Notes: generated by a model from the letters alone, not told the origin. A stretch of 64,000 nucleotides of DNA from Candidatus Obscuribacterales bacterium (GCA_031292355.1 JARLHI010000076.1:62001-126000); one strand, 5' to 3'; counted from the first letter of the stretch, positions 26,567 to 36,773 are shown. Program-made: numbers and translations.

Positions 26567-27706
26567 ATGGTCAAAGGCTTACACATGCACGCTTTAAGCG
26601 ATTCTGCTGACCAGGTCAAAACTCCCGAAGAGACTTACGGCAATTTGAGAGTGCAGGCAGAAACGCTCGCTCACAACGCCAATAATTTCGATTTCCTGCG
26701 ACTGTTTGCTGCGTGCCTGGTCATCTGGTACCACGCATCTTGCTTGATGGGGCGCTCTCGTGATCCTCTTGGTCAACTAACGGGCAACGCAACAGACTTA
26801 GGGGCGCTTGCAGTAAGCATCTTCTTCGTTATAAGCGGATATTTGATCACTCAAAGTTTTGAACGGAGCAAATCAATTTTGCAATATGCCGGCGCACGTT
26901 TTTTGCGCCTCTTCCCGGCAATGTTTGTATTGTGCGTGCTTACGGCTTGTTGCCTTGGACCGCTTGTCTCGGAAACCAACTGGCAACACTATTTTTCAGA
27001 CAACGACTTTTGGAAATACTTCAAAAATTGTTTATTCCTCGAGACATATGTGCATTTGCCCGATGTATTTATGCACAATCATTACCCAATTGTGGTCAAC
27101 GGCAGCATTTGGACACTACCGGTGGAAGCGTTTATGTATTCGATCACCTTTCTTCTAGGGGTCACTCAGGTACACAAAAGCAAACTTTTAATGACCTTGA
27201 TATTTGCCGCCCTCGTCGTCGCCGATATGCAAATCTATTCCACTCCATCTGGAGGTCTGACGCCATTCTTGTGGCTGCCACCTCTCACAGCGACAGCGAA
27301 GTTCGCCATCATGTATTTAGGCGGCGCGCTCTATTACCTTTATCGCGACTCGGTCAAACTGTCATGGCAGGCTGCGGCTCTCATTCTATTGCTGCTCGCA
27401 GGTTCGTATCACACCCCTCACAGCCGCCTGCTCGAATATTTTTGCATTCCATATCTTGTTATGGTCGCGGCCTATTTCCCTGCACCATATTTGCGCAATG
27501 CCGCAAAATATGGCGATTTTTCCTACGGAATTTATTTGTATGGATTTGTTGTCCAACAATCAATAATGCATTTTACCCAGGGTCATATTTCGCCCGCCAA
27601 ATTCATTTTCTTGTCTCTTGCGACCAGCTTCATTTGCGCAATTTTCTCCTGGAATTTTGTGGAAAAACCAGCACTTAGTCTCAAGAGGTATCTCAAGCCT
27701 GCCTAA
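26567..27706 (+). CDS. Acyltransferase-3 family membrane protein
   Basis: A 379-residue OafA-type acyltransferase. FDFLRLFAACLVIWYHASCL has the membrane histidine, FFVISGYLITQS follows, and GSIWTLPVEAFMYSI is the conserved glutamate motif. About ten helices are visible. ATG 26567 or ATG 26585 could be the start. It ends 9 bp before the stop of the broken GT39 gene on the opposite strand. A 248-codon frame inside it on the same strand is a shadow. Confidence 0.9.
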   Translation: MVKGLHMHALSDSADQVKTPEETYGNLRVQAETLAHNANNFDFLRLFAACLVIWYHASCLMGRSRDPLGQLTGNATDLGALAVSIFFVISGYLITQSFERSKSILQYAGARFLRLFPAMFVLCVLTACCLGPLVSETNWQHYFSDNDFWKYFKNCLFLETYVHLPDVFMHNHYPIVVNGSIWTLPVEAFMYSITFLLGVTQVHKSKLLMTLIFAALVVADMQIYSTPSGGLTPFLWLPPLTATAKFAIMYLGGALYYLYRDSVKLSWQAAALILLLLAGSYHTPHSRLLEYFCIPYLVMVAAYFPAPYLRNAAKYGDFSYGIYLYGFVVQQSIMHFTQGHISPAKFIFLSLATSFICAIFSWNFVEKPALSLKRYLKPA

Positions 27707-27715
27707 CCGCCACGC

Positions 27716-29267
27716 TCAATGTCCATGCAATGAGTCATTATCACCCACTTCGGTGGTTTCCATAGATATTTTTGAAAAGTCGTTCCGTTTTTCGAGTTCC
27801 GCTGCAAAGGCATGAGTCGCTTTATTCGCAAAGGGAGGGGCTTCTTGCTTGTCGGCAATATTGCCACTAGGAATTGTGACAATAACTACTTTGCCAATTC
27901 TGGCATAGTAATCCAATAGTTCTTTTACCCTTTCCGGCTTGCTCAAATCTGCCCACTGCCATTCCTCGGCAACGTGCGTACTAAGTTGCAACTTAGAGGC
28001 CTCGCAATTCAAGGTATTGGCATTTAGCCACTTATAGTTTGCTCCGCAGATTCTAACGTTACAGTTCGTTTGTGTCTGACGCACAATTTCTTCAATAGCC
28101 AAATGCTTTTTTGTCTGGTCCGAAATTTTTACCCAACGATTTTGTTCCAAGAATTTCTGATTGTGCGTCATGGCATACGTGCTAGGAAAAAGAATGATAT
28201 ACAGCCAGTAGAGTAATTTGAAGTCAATTACTGCGAAGATTGCAGCGAGGATAATAGAAAACCCCGGGAAGATAGCAAGACTGTAGCGAACTTCAGTTCC
28301 AATATTTAGCGAGAGCACAAGTAGTGCAAAGATAGTTTGCAGACCGGCTTTAACAAACATGCTCACAGGCATGATTGGCATTTGCAAGTGACGACGAAAG
28401 TAGAGTACCTTCATCGTTAAAAACAGCAAGCAAAGAAGAATAACCGTTAGAAATATTCCAGCACTTGGCTCAACAAAATAGCCAAGTGTACACTTTTCAC
28501 AACCTCCCAGGCATCTTTCAAGTTTTTTCCGTACCACAACACGGACAACAATAATGATGCTGCAGCGACAAACAGAAGCCTCCAGTATTGTTTTAGTTCT
28601 AAATTCAGTGGTTCATTTGCAAGGCGTGCACTACCATACTTAGCCGCGCCGATCAGAAATGCAAATGAAGCTGGGAAGACACAATACATAAGTGTAGACG
28701 CCTTGGTCAACGAAGCCAAAGAGACTGCAGTGACAACCCAGGCGCCAATTTGCAAGTAATTCAGTTCAAAGGAAACGGCGCAAACCCAGTAACACAAAGT
28801 CACTCCAAATACCTGAGCGGGTTCTACAAAGAATTGAGTGGAGAGAATTGCAAATAGTGGACTGGCAGCCAAAGGCAAGGCTGTAAAACACCAGAAATGA
28901 CGGGGCGTTTGCGGTTTAATTTCTGACCGATTTCAAACAATAGAATGAGGGAAACGGCACTGAACAGTGAAGACCCCATCACGAGGGAGATATCTATTGA
29001 ATGGATAAACTCTCCCAATGGTACAAAAAATTGGGCGACCCAAACCAAAAGCGGCGGTCTAGAGTGCAAAATGCTATCAAGCATTCCAGCTGGCCATTGC
29101 ACTATGTGTCGGCTAAATAGTATCCACAAGCGAACAGCAGTCCAACCGTAGGCTGCTTGGTCCCAGGCAAATTTGGAGCCTTGCTTAAGAGTCCCAAATA
29201 GGCTCGGAACGCAAAGCAAAATCATAGAAATACGCAAATATGTTGGTGCTTTAAAAAAATAGCTCAA
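27716..29267 (-). pseudogene. GT39/ArnT-like membrane glycosyltransferase, two frameshifts
   Basis: Three overlapping minus-strand frames (29267-28824, 28878-28447, 28537-27716) join into one polytopic protein of about 515 residues. The first has the GT39 first-loop pattern FAWDQAAYGWTAVRLW. The second continues in another frame (FWCFTALPLAASPLFAIL) from about 28900, near a CCCC run. The third resumes with CTLGYFVEPSAGIFLTV from about 28500, near an AAAA run, and ends in a soluble domain. Each break costs continuity of helices, and each fragment lacks a ribosome site of its own. It may be a genuine recent pseudogene or two assembly errors. It follows the 994-residue GT by 6 bp. Confidence 0.7.
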
Positions 29268-29273
29268 GTCGGC

Positions 29274-32258
29274 TTAGGCACCATGCCTGCGATAACTATG
29301 CTTCTTCCAGGGTTCGCCCCACTTCTCTTCGAAAATCTTCTTGTTGCGTTCTAAATATTCATCACGTTGCTTTTGTTTGTTGGCATTCCACGAAGCAGAC
29401 AATTCATGGTGAATAAAGCAATCTTCGGCTATGGCAATTTTGAAACCGGCGTTTCTCGCCCGTTTGCAATAGTCATCATCTTCAAAAAAACCAAGTCCAA
29501 ATCGCTCATCTAGCAAACCAATTTTGGCAATGGCTTCAGCCGAAATGGCTGCGCAAAAGAAAGCGATATTGTCGAGATACAAGCGTTCACGACCGTGTAC
29601 AGAGGTATAGGCGAGCGCTTTCGCGGCAATCTGTTCCTTGGCATTATAGACAATATCGATTTTAGCTTCATTGCCAATGTTGTTTGTCACAGGACCGACC
29701 AGTCCAAGTTCTGGATCCGCCTTAAAGTGACGCACCAGGCTCATGATCCAACCATCTGTGACATATGTATCATTATTTAGCAAGACGATGATGTCGCCAG
29801 TTGCTTCCTTAATGCCCAGATTATTTCCGGCAGAAAAGCCACCATTATCGGCACTCAAAATAATTTTGGCGTCAGTGTGCACACGACCAAACTCAGTTAA
29901 ATACTCTTGTGTACCGTCGCTTGAAGCATTATCGACAACTATCAACTCCCAGTTAGCATAATTTGTGTGTTTGAGAAGACTATTCAAACAGACTTCCGTC
30001 AGCTTGAGATTGTTGTAACTGAGAACGACCACGCTTACTCGAGGCAAGGCCAATCTCGCGACTTCAACCACTTCCAGCAACCGGCTTGCGCGATTTTTCC
30101 AACTTTGCTCCTGCACGAATTTGCGCCGGGCCGCTCTGTATTCTTCACAGTCAGAAGCAAGAGTTTGCTCGATCTGCTGTAAAAAATCATCGGGCGTACG
30201 TCCTATCGCGACCAGCTCATCAATTTCCTCAAGCAGCTCTAACTCGGGCATCGCCGTACAAACGACGGGCTTTCCGGCAGCCAAATACTCATAAACTTTG
30301 ACGGGATTAGTGCATCGTGTTAGTTCATTCAGCAAAAAAGGAATCAAACAAACATCGAAAGCATACAAATATTCAGGCAGTTCACGATAATCTATCTCGC
30401 CCAGAAAGCGCACGTTGGGCAGCGTTTTAAGACGGCTGATGTCACAGGTAATCTGGCCTATCAAAGTAAAAATCCATTGCGGTTTTCTGCTTGCTAAATG
30501 AAAGACAAGGTCCACATCAAACCACTGCGAAATTGCACCGTAATAACCAATATTGATACCATCAATTGAGTGCACGACTGCAGGGCGTCGACCAAAGAAC
30601 TCGACGTCGGCGGCGTTTCTGACGATAGCGATATTGTCTCCAACAGACGCGAAATTCTCATGCAAACCAACAGAAGTCACAACCATCAAATCAGCCGACT
30701 GAACCAGAGCGCATTCTTCTTCTACAATCGCTTGCCCCACATCAAAGCCAGCCACGTGGTCCATACAGTCAAACACAATGAAATCAGCACTGAATTTTTC
30801 AGCCAATGATTTCCACGGTGCATACTGAACGATAGCCAACGTATTTCGTAAATCAAAGGCCTCCTTCACGCGCGCGAGGCTCTCAATCAGAGCCGCCAGT
30901 TGCTCTTGGTTAGGCAGCGCAAGATCAAGATTGACAGTCGGATTAGACACATGCAGCTGAATTACGCAAATATTTTCATCAACAAATTCAAACGAAAAGC
31001 CGCACCCGGGCCGTGAGTGTTTGAATTCACGATCAATATAAAAGACTCTATGTCCAGACTCTACAAATTGGCGCGCCAATTGCTGTGGCCGTTGTATACG
31101 AGAATGCCAGGGCACGATCGAATAGACAAGTATGTCTTGCTTATCAGTCTTTTTGCCAGAAATTAGAAGTCGCCGATGTGTCACGACGTTATCTGTCTGC
31201 AATAGATAATGACTCATCAGCGCACCAAACTTTGTATCGGCAAGATCGTAGTGCTCTTTATAAAAATTTGAATCGAACCACAGAGCGGGTTCAAAGCCAA
31301 TATCACAGCCAGTTTTTAAATAATGCAGAAATGGATTTCGAGCGATTTCATCGGCGCATTCACCTGAATATCTTCGTGAATAGAAACGGGAATCGAAAAG
31401 CTTATTCGGATTTCCCTGAGTATTAAATTGGAGAAAGTGCAAAAGAGGATTTTCGCCCCTGCACTCAAGATAAGTTTGTCTGTAGTATTCACTATCAAAA
31501 AGTACGCCAGGATTGCGTTTCTCTTTGTAGCCGTGTTGCAGATAATGCAGCAATGCATCGCTACCGACGATATCTGGGTATTGCTCGCGGTAATAACTAC
31601 TATCAAAAAGCGGATGAGCAAATTCTCGCTTGTCAGGCTCAGCGCTCAAGTACTTTTCTAAGATAGTCATGTCGTCGTCGACAGTCTGACCACTCCTCTT
31701 GAGAAAATATGAACCATCAAAGAGTGGATGGGGAGCCAATCCAGCTTTACTGCCGATCGTAATGTAATGAATTAGGGCATTGCCACCAGTGACCAGTAAT
31801 TCATCTGGTGAAGCAAGATTATTCGTATAGAACTTGCTATCAAACAACGGATGCGGATCTCTCGATTCTGCATATCCCGCCGTTAAATAGTGCAAGAAAG
31901 GATTGATGCCAGCGGCTGCAACATCTGGATATCGAGCAAGATAAAAAGCAGAATCAAACAACGGATGAGGATTTCTATGTTCAGCTAGCCCTATCCCCAG
32001 AAAATGAGGTAGCCCTGCTTGCTGATCATTCAAGCCGCAGCTCATTCGATAATATTGTTCATGGAAGAGGAAATGGGGGCGACGGCCGCTGCGCGCGCCT
32101 TCAGCGAGATAATGCAGCAGCGGTTCCAGTTTAGTCTCCCCGATCTGACTTCTGTAATAGTTTGAGTCAAAGAGAATGGAATCTTTGATCAGAGCATAAT
32201 CATCAGAGGTATTGCTGGCACTGCCAAATTTGCGTTTTATTTTGTCGATAAAAGACAT
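29274..32258 (-). CDS. Repeat-GT4-GT2 bifunctional glycosyltransferase
   Basis: A 994-residue protein starting with a basic amphipathic stretch (MSFIDKIKRKFG). Residues about 28-365 hold nine FD-x-x-FY ... HYL-x-x-G ... repeats. Residues about 370-720 are a GT4 domain, with HSRIQRPQQLARQF, then YEYLAAGKPVV as the donor-binding glutamate segment. Residues about 736-994 are a GT2 domain (VSVVVLSYNN, VVDNASSDGT, LLNNDTYV, FFEDDDYCKRARNAG). The domain order is the reverse of that in the 5049 protein. It probably performs two successive transfers. The gene shares a 141-bp divergent gap with the GT2-like gene at 32400. Confidence 0.92.
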   Translation of the reverse strand: MSFIDKIKRKFGSASNTSDDYALIKDSILFDSNYYRSQIGETKLEPLLHYLAEGARSGRRPHFLFHEQYYRMSCGLNDQQAGLPHFLGIGLAEHRNPHPLFDSAFYLARYPDVAAAGINPFLHYLTAGYAESRDPHPLFDSKFYTNNLASPDELLVTGGNALIHYITIGSKAGLAPHPLFDGSYFLKRSGQTVDDDMTILEKYLSAEPDKREFAHPLFDSSYYREQYPDIVGSDALLHYLQHGYKEKRNPGVLFDSEYYRQTYLECRGENPLLHFLQFNTQGNPNKLFDSRFYSRRYSGECADEIARNPFLHYLKTGCDIGFEPALWFDSNFYKEHYDLADTKFGALMSHYLLQTDNVVTHRRLLISGKKTDKQDILVYSIVPWHSRIQRPQQLARQFVESGHRVFYIDREFKHSRPGCGFSFEFVDENICVIQLHVSNPTVNLDLALPNQEQLAALIESLARVKEAFDLRNTLAIVQYAPWKSLAEKFSADFIVFDCMDHVAGFDVGQAIVEEECALVQSADLMVVTSVGLHENFASVGDNIAIVRNAADVEFFGRRPAVVHSIDGINIGYYGAISQWFDVDLVFHLASRKPQWIFTLIGQITCDISRLKTLPNVRFLGEIDYRELPEYLYAFDVCLIPFLLNELTRCTNPVKVYEYLAAGKPVVCTAMPELELLEEIDELVAIGRTPDDFLQQIEQTLASDCEEYRAARRKFVQEQSWKNRASRLLEVVEVARLALPRVSVVVLSYNNLKLTEVCLNSLLKHTNYANWELIVVDNASSDGTQEYLTEFGRVHTDAKIILSADNGGFSAGNNLGIKEATGDIIVLLNNDTYVTDGWIMSLVRHFKADPELGLVGPVTNNIGNEAKIDIVYNAKEQIAAKALAYTSVHGRERLYLDNIAFFCAAISAEAIAKIGLLDERFGLGFFEDDDYCKRARNAGFKIAIAEDCFIHHELSASWNANKQKQRDEYLERNKKIFEEKWGEPWKKHSYRRHGA

Positions 32259-32309
32259 TTTTGTCTCTCGTTTTGCCCCGCATTACCCAAGCCCGACGAT
32301 GTTCTTGCC

Positions 32310-32365
32310 ATTATACTGAGCATCGCGCTTTCATCTGGCGAATTTGTCGGATTATACTGAGCATC
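32310..32365 (+). promoter_or_regulatory. 15-bp direct repeat in a divergent promoter gap
   Basis: ATTATACTGAGCATC occurs exactly at 32310-32324 and 32351-32365, 41 bp apart. Both copies lie between the divergent starts at 32258 and 32400. The spacing is close to four helical turns, which suits a regulator bound as two dimers. The TATACT core also resembles a -10 box. Confidence 0.45.
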
Positions 32366-32399
32366 TGCAAAACAGACATCAAACAATGAGATTCCATTC

Positions 32400-33173
32400 A
32401 TGACTCCAGACCTTCTCTCAGCCATTGTCTTGCTTGAACCCACCGAACAGCCGGGCTGCCTGGAAGAAGTATTGCTGTCACTTGCGGTGCAGGAATACAG
32501 TCCACTGCAAGTCATAGTCGTCTGTAGCGAAAAGCAAAATGACGAAGTCAGTATCGTAGCTCAGAACCAGCCATGGCCATCGACCACGCAGTTTGAAACC
32601 ATACTTTTACAGCACGGGTCAAAAGATAATAATGCCAACCGCCTGAACGTCGCTCTTAATACCTGTCGCGGTCAATTTGTAACGGTGCTCTGCTCAAGTG
32701 ATGTCGTCTACGGTTTCGCCTTTGCAAAACTAATCGCAGTGTTGCACAACGGCATTGAGCCTGTCGCAGTAGCGGGTACCCGAGACGCTTACATACAAGC
32801 AGATGGCTACATGGCTAGAAAAGCGAACCACCCACGTCCCGGCAAGCGAACAAATGACATATGGTTCGACGAAGATTGTGCTCGCAACTTTGTCATTGAC
32901 AGAAACAGGCTGAAAGGCAGTTTAGTCACTGAACCAGCACTCGATTATTTTGGAACTTACTTCTTATTACTCGCGCTCTCGTTGCGCAACGAATTCAATT
33001 TTTCCCTAGCGACCGAATCTTTGTTTGAAAGAAGAACGATTGCAGGGCAAGAAAAACTGTCGGATGACATTGAAAGGATGAGACTACGCGCGCGTTCAAA
33101 AATCATCGATTGGAAAAGCGCACAGCTGACAGAATTTAGAACGAAATCTCAAGCGCTTAACCCAGCTGGCTAA
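32400..33173 (+). CDS. Degenerate GT2-like protein
   Basis: A 257-residue protein with the GT2 fold outline: LSAIVLLEPTEQPGCLEEVL, LQVIVVCSEK and NRLNVALNTCRGQFVTVL. The DDGS aspartates are replaced by CSEK, and the DXD position reads CSSD. It therefore either uses other residues or has lost catalysis. The second half resembles other GT2s of the locus only weakly. Its stop overlaps the stop of the convergent acyltransferase by 4 bp (CTAA). No ribosome site stands out. Confidence 0.6.
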   Translation: MTPDLLSAIVLLEPTEQPGCLEEVLLSLAVQEYSPLQVIVVCSEKQNDEVSIVAQNQPWPSTTQFETILLQHGSKDNNANRLNVALNTCRGQFVTVLCSSDVVYGFAFAKLIAVLHNGIEPVAVAGTRDAYIQADGYMARKANHPRPGKRTNDIWFDEDCARNFVIDRNRLKGSLVTEPALDYFGTYFLLLALSLRNEFNFSLATESLFERRTIAGQEKLSDDIERMRLRARSKIIDWKSAQLTEFRTKSQALNPAG

Positions 33174-34228
33174 ATCACTTTCTTCAATACAGGCAGCCGT
33201 GAGAGTACTGTGCAAATCATAACGCAAATGGCGAGCACATACACCGTCATGGAAGGCACGTATAGCAGCGGTGAGATCCCGTGCCAGGGGATGTTAACCA
33301 CTTCGATAATAAGCGACTGCATCAAATAAATACCAAGCGTAGTCGAACCAATTGCAGATATCGCTCGTCTAAAAATAGGATTCGCGCCAGAAAGCTTATG
33401 ACCGGCGTTGAGCAATAATACAAACAGACAAACACTGGCAACTATAACGTTCGGGCTGAGATAGTCATAGAAAAATTCGTCCATTTGTTTGGGGGCACCT
33501 GCATTGATTATTTGAGTGCCGATCACAGTGGCTGCGTATCCGGCAAGCGCCAGCAATATAAGCCACACGGCTTGCTTGCCAGAGAGTTTGGTTCGAGCAA
33601 AACAATAGCCGGCAACGAAATAGCCACTGTATCTGGTCACCAGTTCAAGCGGAAACAAACAATAAACGTGGAAAAACTTCGCTGAAATAATTGGCACAGT
33701 CTGCCCTACAAACCACAGGCCGAGCAGCCAGAGTAAATTCCGGTCACTTACGCCGCGCACCAGAATGCGAATGAATGGTGTGACCAGGTAAAGCGATATC
33801 AGTGTAAACATAAAGCCAAAGTGATAAAAAATTGGTCCGGAATACAGTTCTTTGAGCATCTTAGACAAATGCATCGGTTCATGGTGATAGAAGTGTCTCC
33901 AGCCGAAATAGACAGCAGCCCAGAAGAAAAAGGGAATCAAAATGCGACCAAAACGTTTTTTATAAAAGGCACCAATAGATTCAGTCGGCTGAGAATCAAG
34001 CAATAAAAAACCAGTCAGCATGAAAAACAGAGGCACGCAAGGACGCGCCGCAGATTCGATCATATTGGCCATTTTCCAGACATGTTCGTGCGAAAAATCG
34101 GTAAGATAGGGGCAAACGACATGTATAACAATGACCAGAACGATAGCTATTGCCCGTACGAAATCAGGAGCAAAATACTTTTCTTTAACAAAAGCCGTAA
34201 GTACAGCAGCTGGGGCGCTCGTGTGCAT
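33170..34228 (-). CDS. Acyltransferase-3 family protein, WecH/YiaH-like
   Basis: A 352-residue membrane acyltransferase. FVRAIAIVLVIVIHVVCPYL carries the membrane histidine; CVPLFFMLTGFLLL and YKKRFGRILIPFFFW follow, as in surface polysaccharide O-acyltransferases of the WecH group. The WSL-x-x-E motif of OafA-type enzymes is absent, which is normal for this subgroup. It starts directly after the stop of the GT2 gene upstream with no gap, so the two are co-transcribed and may add and acylate the same sugar. Confidence 0.88.
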   Translation of the reverse strand: MHTSAPAAVLTAFVKEKYFAPDFVRAIAIVLVIVIHVVCPYLTDFSHEHVWKMANMIESAARPCVPLFFMLTGFLLLDSQPTESIGAFYKKRFGRILIPFFFWAAVYFGWRHFYHHEPMHLSKMLKELYSGPIFYHFGFMFTLISLYLVTPFIRILVRGVSDRNLLWLLGLWFVGQTVPIISAKFFHVYCLFPLELVTRYSGYFVAGYCFARTKLSGKQAVWLILLALAGYAATVIGTQIINAGAPKQMDEFFYDYLSPNVIVASVCLFVLLLNAGHKLSGANPIFRRAISAIGSTTLGIYLMQSLIIEVVNIPWHGISPLLYVPSMTVYVLAICVMICTVLSRLPVLKKVI

Positions 34229-35542
34229 CTAATTTTTCAAATTCTCTTTTAGTTTTCGCAACGGAGCAGTCATCTTCCAGGAGACGCTATTGCCCATCTC
34301 CGTGAGCAAGTGTCGCAACTCGTCCAACTCGTCATCTTTGGCGACGAGTGCTCGCTGCAGAGCTTCGATATCGTTTTGCATCGCATCGTTCATGGACTGC
34401 GCCCGACTATTAACGTCAGTCAATTCATGCCGGTGAGCGTGTTTCTTCAAACGCAACTGTCGCTCCAGCAATGCGCAGTGCACAAAGGCGATGATACCAA
34501 CGCCTTCCAATTCTCGGCTGATGTTTCGTGAACCTCCAGGCTCGCACGCAAAGTAAGTAGAAAAGTCGCCGCCAAACAACTCTTTAAGAACACCATCGAT
34601 CTTGTCTGAGTCGAGCCGCTTTGCTTCATCCAGTTCGTACTCGAAATTCTCGGTCAACTCTTTCAGGAGTTTCAAACAATATTGCTCATCAGTCATGCCA
34701 GTCAGGGGCAAAAAATTCTTGTATTTTGAGGCCAGCAGAAACCAGTCCAGATGTGCCGCTAGTTCTAAAGAACGAGCCTGACTCCAGCTTTCTGCGTGCC
34801 TGCGGAAAAAGCACAATTCATCGGCGATAAAAAAATAGTCACCATTTTGCAGAAGTCGGTAACTATATTCCAGGTCGCCAATTTGCTTGAACGACGTGTC
34901 ATAGCCGCCAGCTGCATGCTCGCGCCTGAACATCTGGGCACAAGGTTCGCCGAGCCAATTGGTTTTATCTTTTAAAGTGTCACCAATAGCCTGATCTGCA
35001 GTTATACGCGTGTTTTGCGCGAATGGCTTCATAATTTTCGCTTCCATATCGGAGCGAGCATCAATATTGTTACCGTTTTCATCGATCCAGCAACGTGCTG
35101 TTGTAACAAGGCTGACGTCTGCATTGTTATCTAACACTGCCACCATTTTTTCGAGCATTTGCGGATGCAGTAAATCATCGTGAGCAAAAAGTTTGATGTA
35201 TTGGCCGGTTGCCTTTTCAATGCAGGCGTTGTAGTTGCCGAAAAGCCTCAGGTTCTTTTCATTAATCCAGTGTTTAATGCGAGCATCACTTTTTGCATAT
35301 TTCTCTATAATTTTCTGCGTGCCGTCGGTTGAACAATCGTTAGCAATCAGCAATTCGAAGTCGCAGAACGTCTGGGCGAGAACACTTTCAATCGCCAGAG
35401 CCAGATAATTCGAGCCGTTATAGACAGGCAGGCACACCGAGACCTTTGGCCCACCAGATACAGAAAACATATTTTCCGTCATTGAGAACATGCCCCGATC
35501 AGGACTTGAAAAGAACTGCAAAGATCTTACGATCCTTTGCAT
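34229..35542 (-). CDS. GT2 glycosyltransferase with coiled coil and tail motif
   Basis: The GT2 domain begins at PKVSVCLPVYNGSNYL and has ANDCSTDGT and the metal site FAHDDLL. A coiled coil (about 385-415) precedes the tail NSVSWKMTAPLRKLKENLKN. The longest frame starts at 35542, but internal ATGs at codons 18, 21 and 25 place the start closer to the GT2 fold, and the first 20 residues look unlike protein from this family. It is a paralogue of the GT2 at 60398: both share the acceptor-side segment with AESW/SESW and the E-x-C/YCL-x-x-x-K stretch. Confidence 0.88.
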   Translation of the reverse strand: MQRIVRSLQFFSSPDRGMFSMTENMFSVSGGPKVSVCLPVYNGSNYLALAIESVLAQTFCDFELLIANDCSTDGTQKIIEKYAKSDARIKHWINEKNLRLFGNYNACIEKATGQYIKLFAHDDLLHPQMLEKMVAVLDNNADVSLVTTARCWIDENGNNIDARSDMEAKIMKPFAQNTRITADQAIGDTLKDKTNWLGEPCAQMFRREHAAGGYDTSFKQIGDLEYSYRLLQNGDYFFIADELCFFRRHAESWSQARSLELAAHLDWFLLASKYKNFLPLTGMTDEQYCLKLLKELTENFEYELDEAKRLDSDKIDGVLKELFGGDFSTYFACEPGGSRNISRELEGVGIIAFVHCALLERQLRLKKHAHRHELTDVNSRAQSMNDAMQNDIEALQRALVAKDDELDELRHLLTEMGNSVSWKMTAPLRKLKENLKN

Positions 35543-35634
35543 GCCTCATAAAGGCTGAAATCGTCCACTGAAGCACGATTTATTAGTGTTTTTACTCATA
35601 AAAAGTTTGCTACGTGCGGTGGACGCCCTCTGAG

Positions 35635-35648
35635 CGTGATAAAGTCAT
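35635..35648 (+). promoter_or_regulatory. CGTGATAAAGTCAT element, copy 2
   Basis: Identical over 14 bp to 19360-19373 and placed 41 bp before the likely epimerase start at 35690. See copy 1 for the shared position. Confidence 0.35.
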
Positions 35649-35689
35649 GGGAAATTACCTGCTTTCACGAGGTCGATCAACCGGAATCT

Positions 35690-36691
35690 ATGCGCATTTT
35701 CATCTCAGGTATAGCCGGATTTCTCGGAAGCCATTTAGCCGAACATTTTCTCAAAGACGGTCACGAAGTCGTCGGCTGTGACACGCTCCTGGGCGGCGAA
35801 CTAATCAACGTACCCACTGAGGCTGAATTTCACCAGTACGATATTTCTCGCCATGATTCGATGCTCAAAATCACCAAGGGCTGCGACGTTGTCTATCATG
35901 CGGCAGCCACAGCCTATGAAGGCTTGTCGGTCTTTTCCCCGCACTTGATCGTCGAAAACATCGTCACCGGCTCAACTTCCCTCTTCAGCGCCGCAATCGC
36001 TAATGGCGTTAGAAGAATTATCTTTTGCTCATCCATGGCGCGCTACGGCACAAACGAAGTGCCTTTCAAAGAATCCTATCTGCCCAAGCCGCAAGACCCT
36101 TATGGCATAGCCAAGCTTTCAGCCGAGAACATTTTGCGCAACCTTTGCGAAATTCACAACGTGGAATATGTCATTGCTGTTCCGCACAACATTATTGGCC
36201 CGCGCCAGAAATATGACGACCCCTACCGCAACGTTGCCTCCATTATGATTAACATGATGCTGCAGGGTCGCCAGCCCATCATTTATGGCGATGGCGGTCA
36301 AAAACGCTGCTTCTCTTTTGTCGATGACGATATCTACTGTCTCAAAGAAATGGTCTACCGCGACAATGTTCTAGGCGAAATCATTAACATCGGTCCAGAC
36401 GAAGACTTCATCAGCATCAACACTCTGGCTGAGACTCTTGCCGAATTGCTCAATTTCGATTTAAAGCCAGTCTATGTGACCGGTCGTCCGCAAGAAGTGC
36501 AGTTAGCCACCTGTTCGGCAGACAAGGCAAGACAACTTCTAGGCTATCAGACCAAAACCACTCTCAAAGAGGGTTTGCAGGCGATGATCGATTACATCAA
36601 AACGAACGGAACGCGAAAATTCCGATATCATCTCGATCTTGAAATTATCAGCGATAAGACGCCGAAAACCTGGACCAACAAGATGTTCTAG
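35690..36691 (+). CDS. NAD-dependent nucleotide-sugar epimerase/dehydratase (SDR)
   Basis: An extended SDR of 333 residues. MRIFISGIAGFLGSH is the NAD-binding glycine motif at the very N-terminus; CSSMARYG holds the catalytic serine, and Y138-GIA-K142 is the YxxxK pair. PHNIIGPRQKYDDPYRN and GDGGQKRCFSFVDD are typical of UDP-glucose 4-epimerase-like enzymes. I chose ATG 35690 because it starts right at the Rossmann fold; a GTG at 35636 would add 18 residues unlike the family. The substrate cannot be told from sequence. Confidence 0.9.
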   Translation: MRIFISGIAGFLGSHLAEHFLKDGHEVVGCDTLLGGELINVPTEAEFHQYDISRHDSMLKITKGCDVVYHAAATAYEGLSVFSPHLIVENIVTGSTSLFSAAIANGVRRIIFCSSMARYGTNEVPFKESYLPKPQDPYGIAKLSAENILRNLCEIHNVEYVIAVPHNIIGPRQKYDDPYRNVASIMINMMLQGRQPIIYGDGGQKRCFSFVDDDIYCLKEMVYRDNVLGEIINIGPDEDFISINTLAETLAELLNFDLKPVYVTGRPQEVQLATCSADKARQLLGYQTKTTLKEGLQAMIDYIKTNGTRKFRYHLDLEIISDKTPKTWTNKMF

Positions 36692-36773
36692 GAAAACGAA
36701 AAGAGACCGGTGCAGAAAACCGCCTCGAACGGCCGATCTTAGACGCGAATATTTAATGAATCACCGAGAAGAC

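Noticed and set aside
26932-27678. 248-codon plus-strand frame inside the acyltransferase gene at 26567
   Set aside because: It overlaps a clear acyltransferase-3 gene in another frame, has no recognisable motif and an Arg/Cys/His-rich composition typical of a shadow frame.
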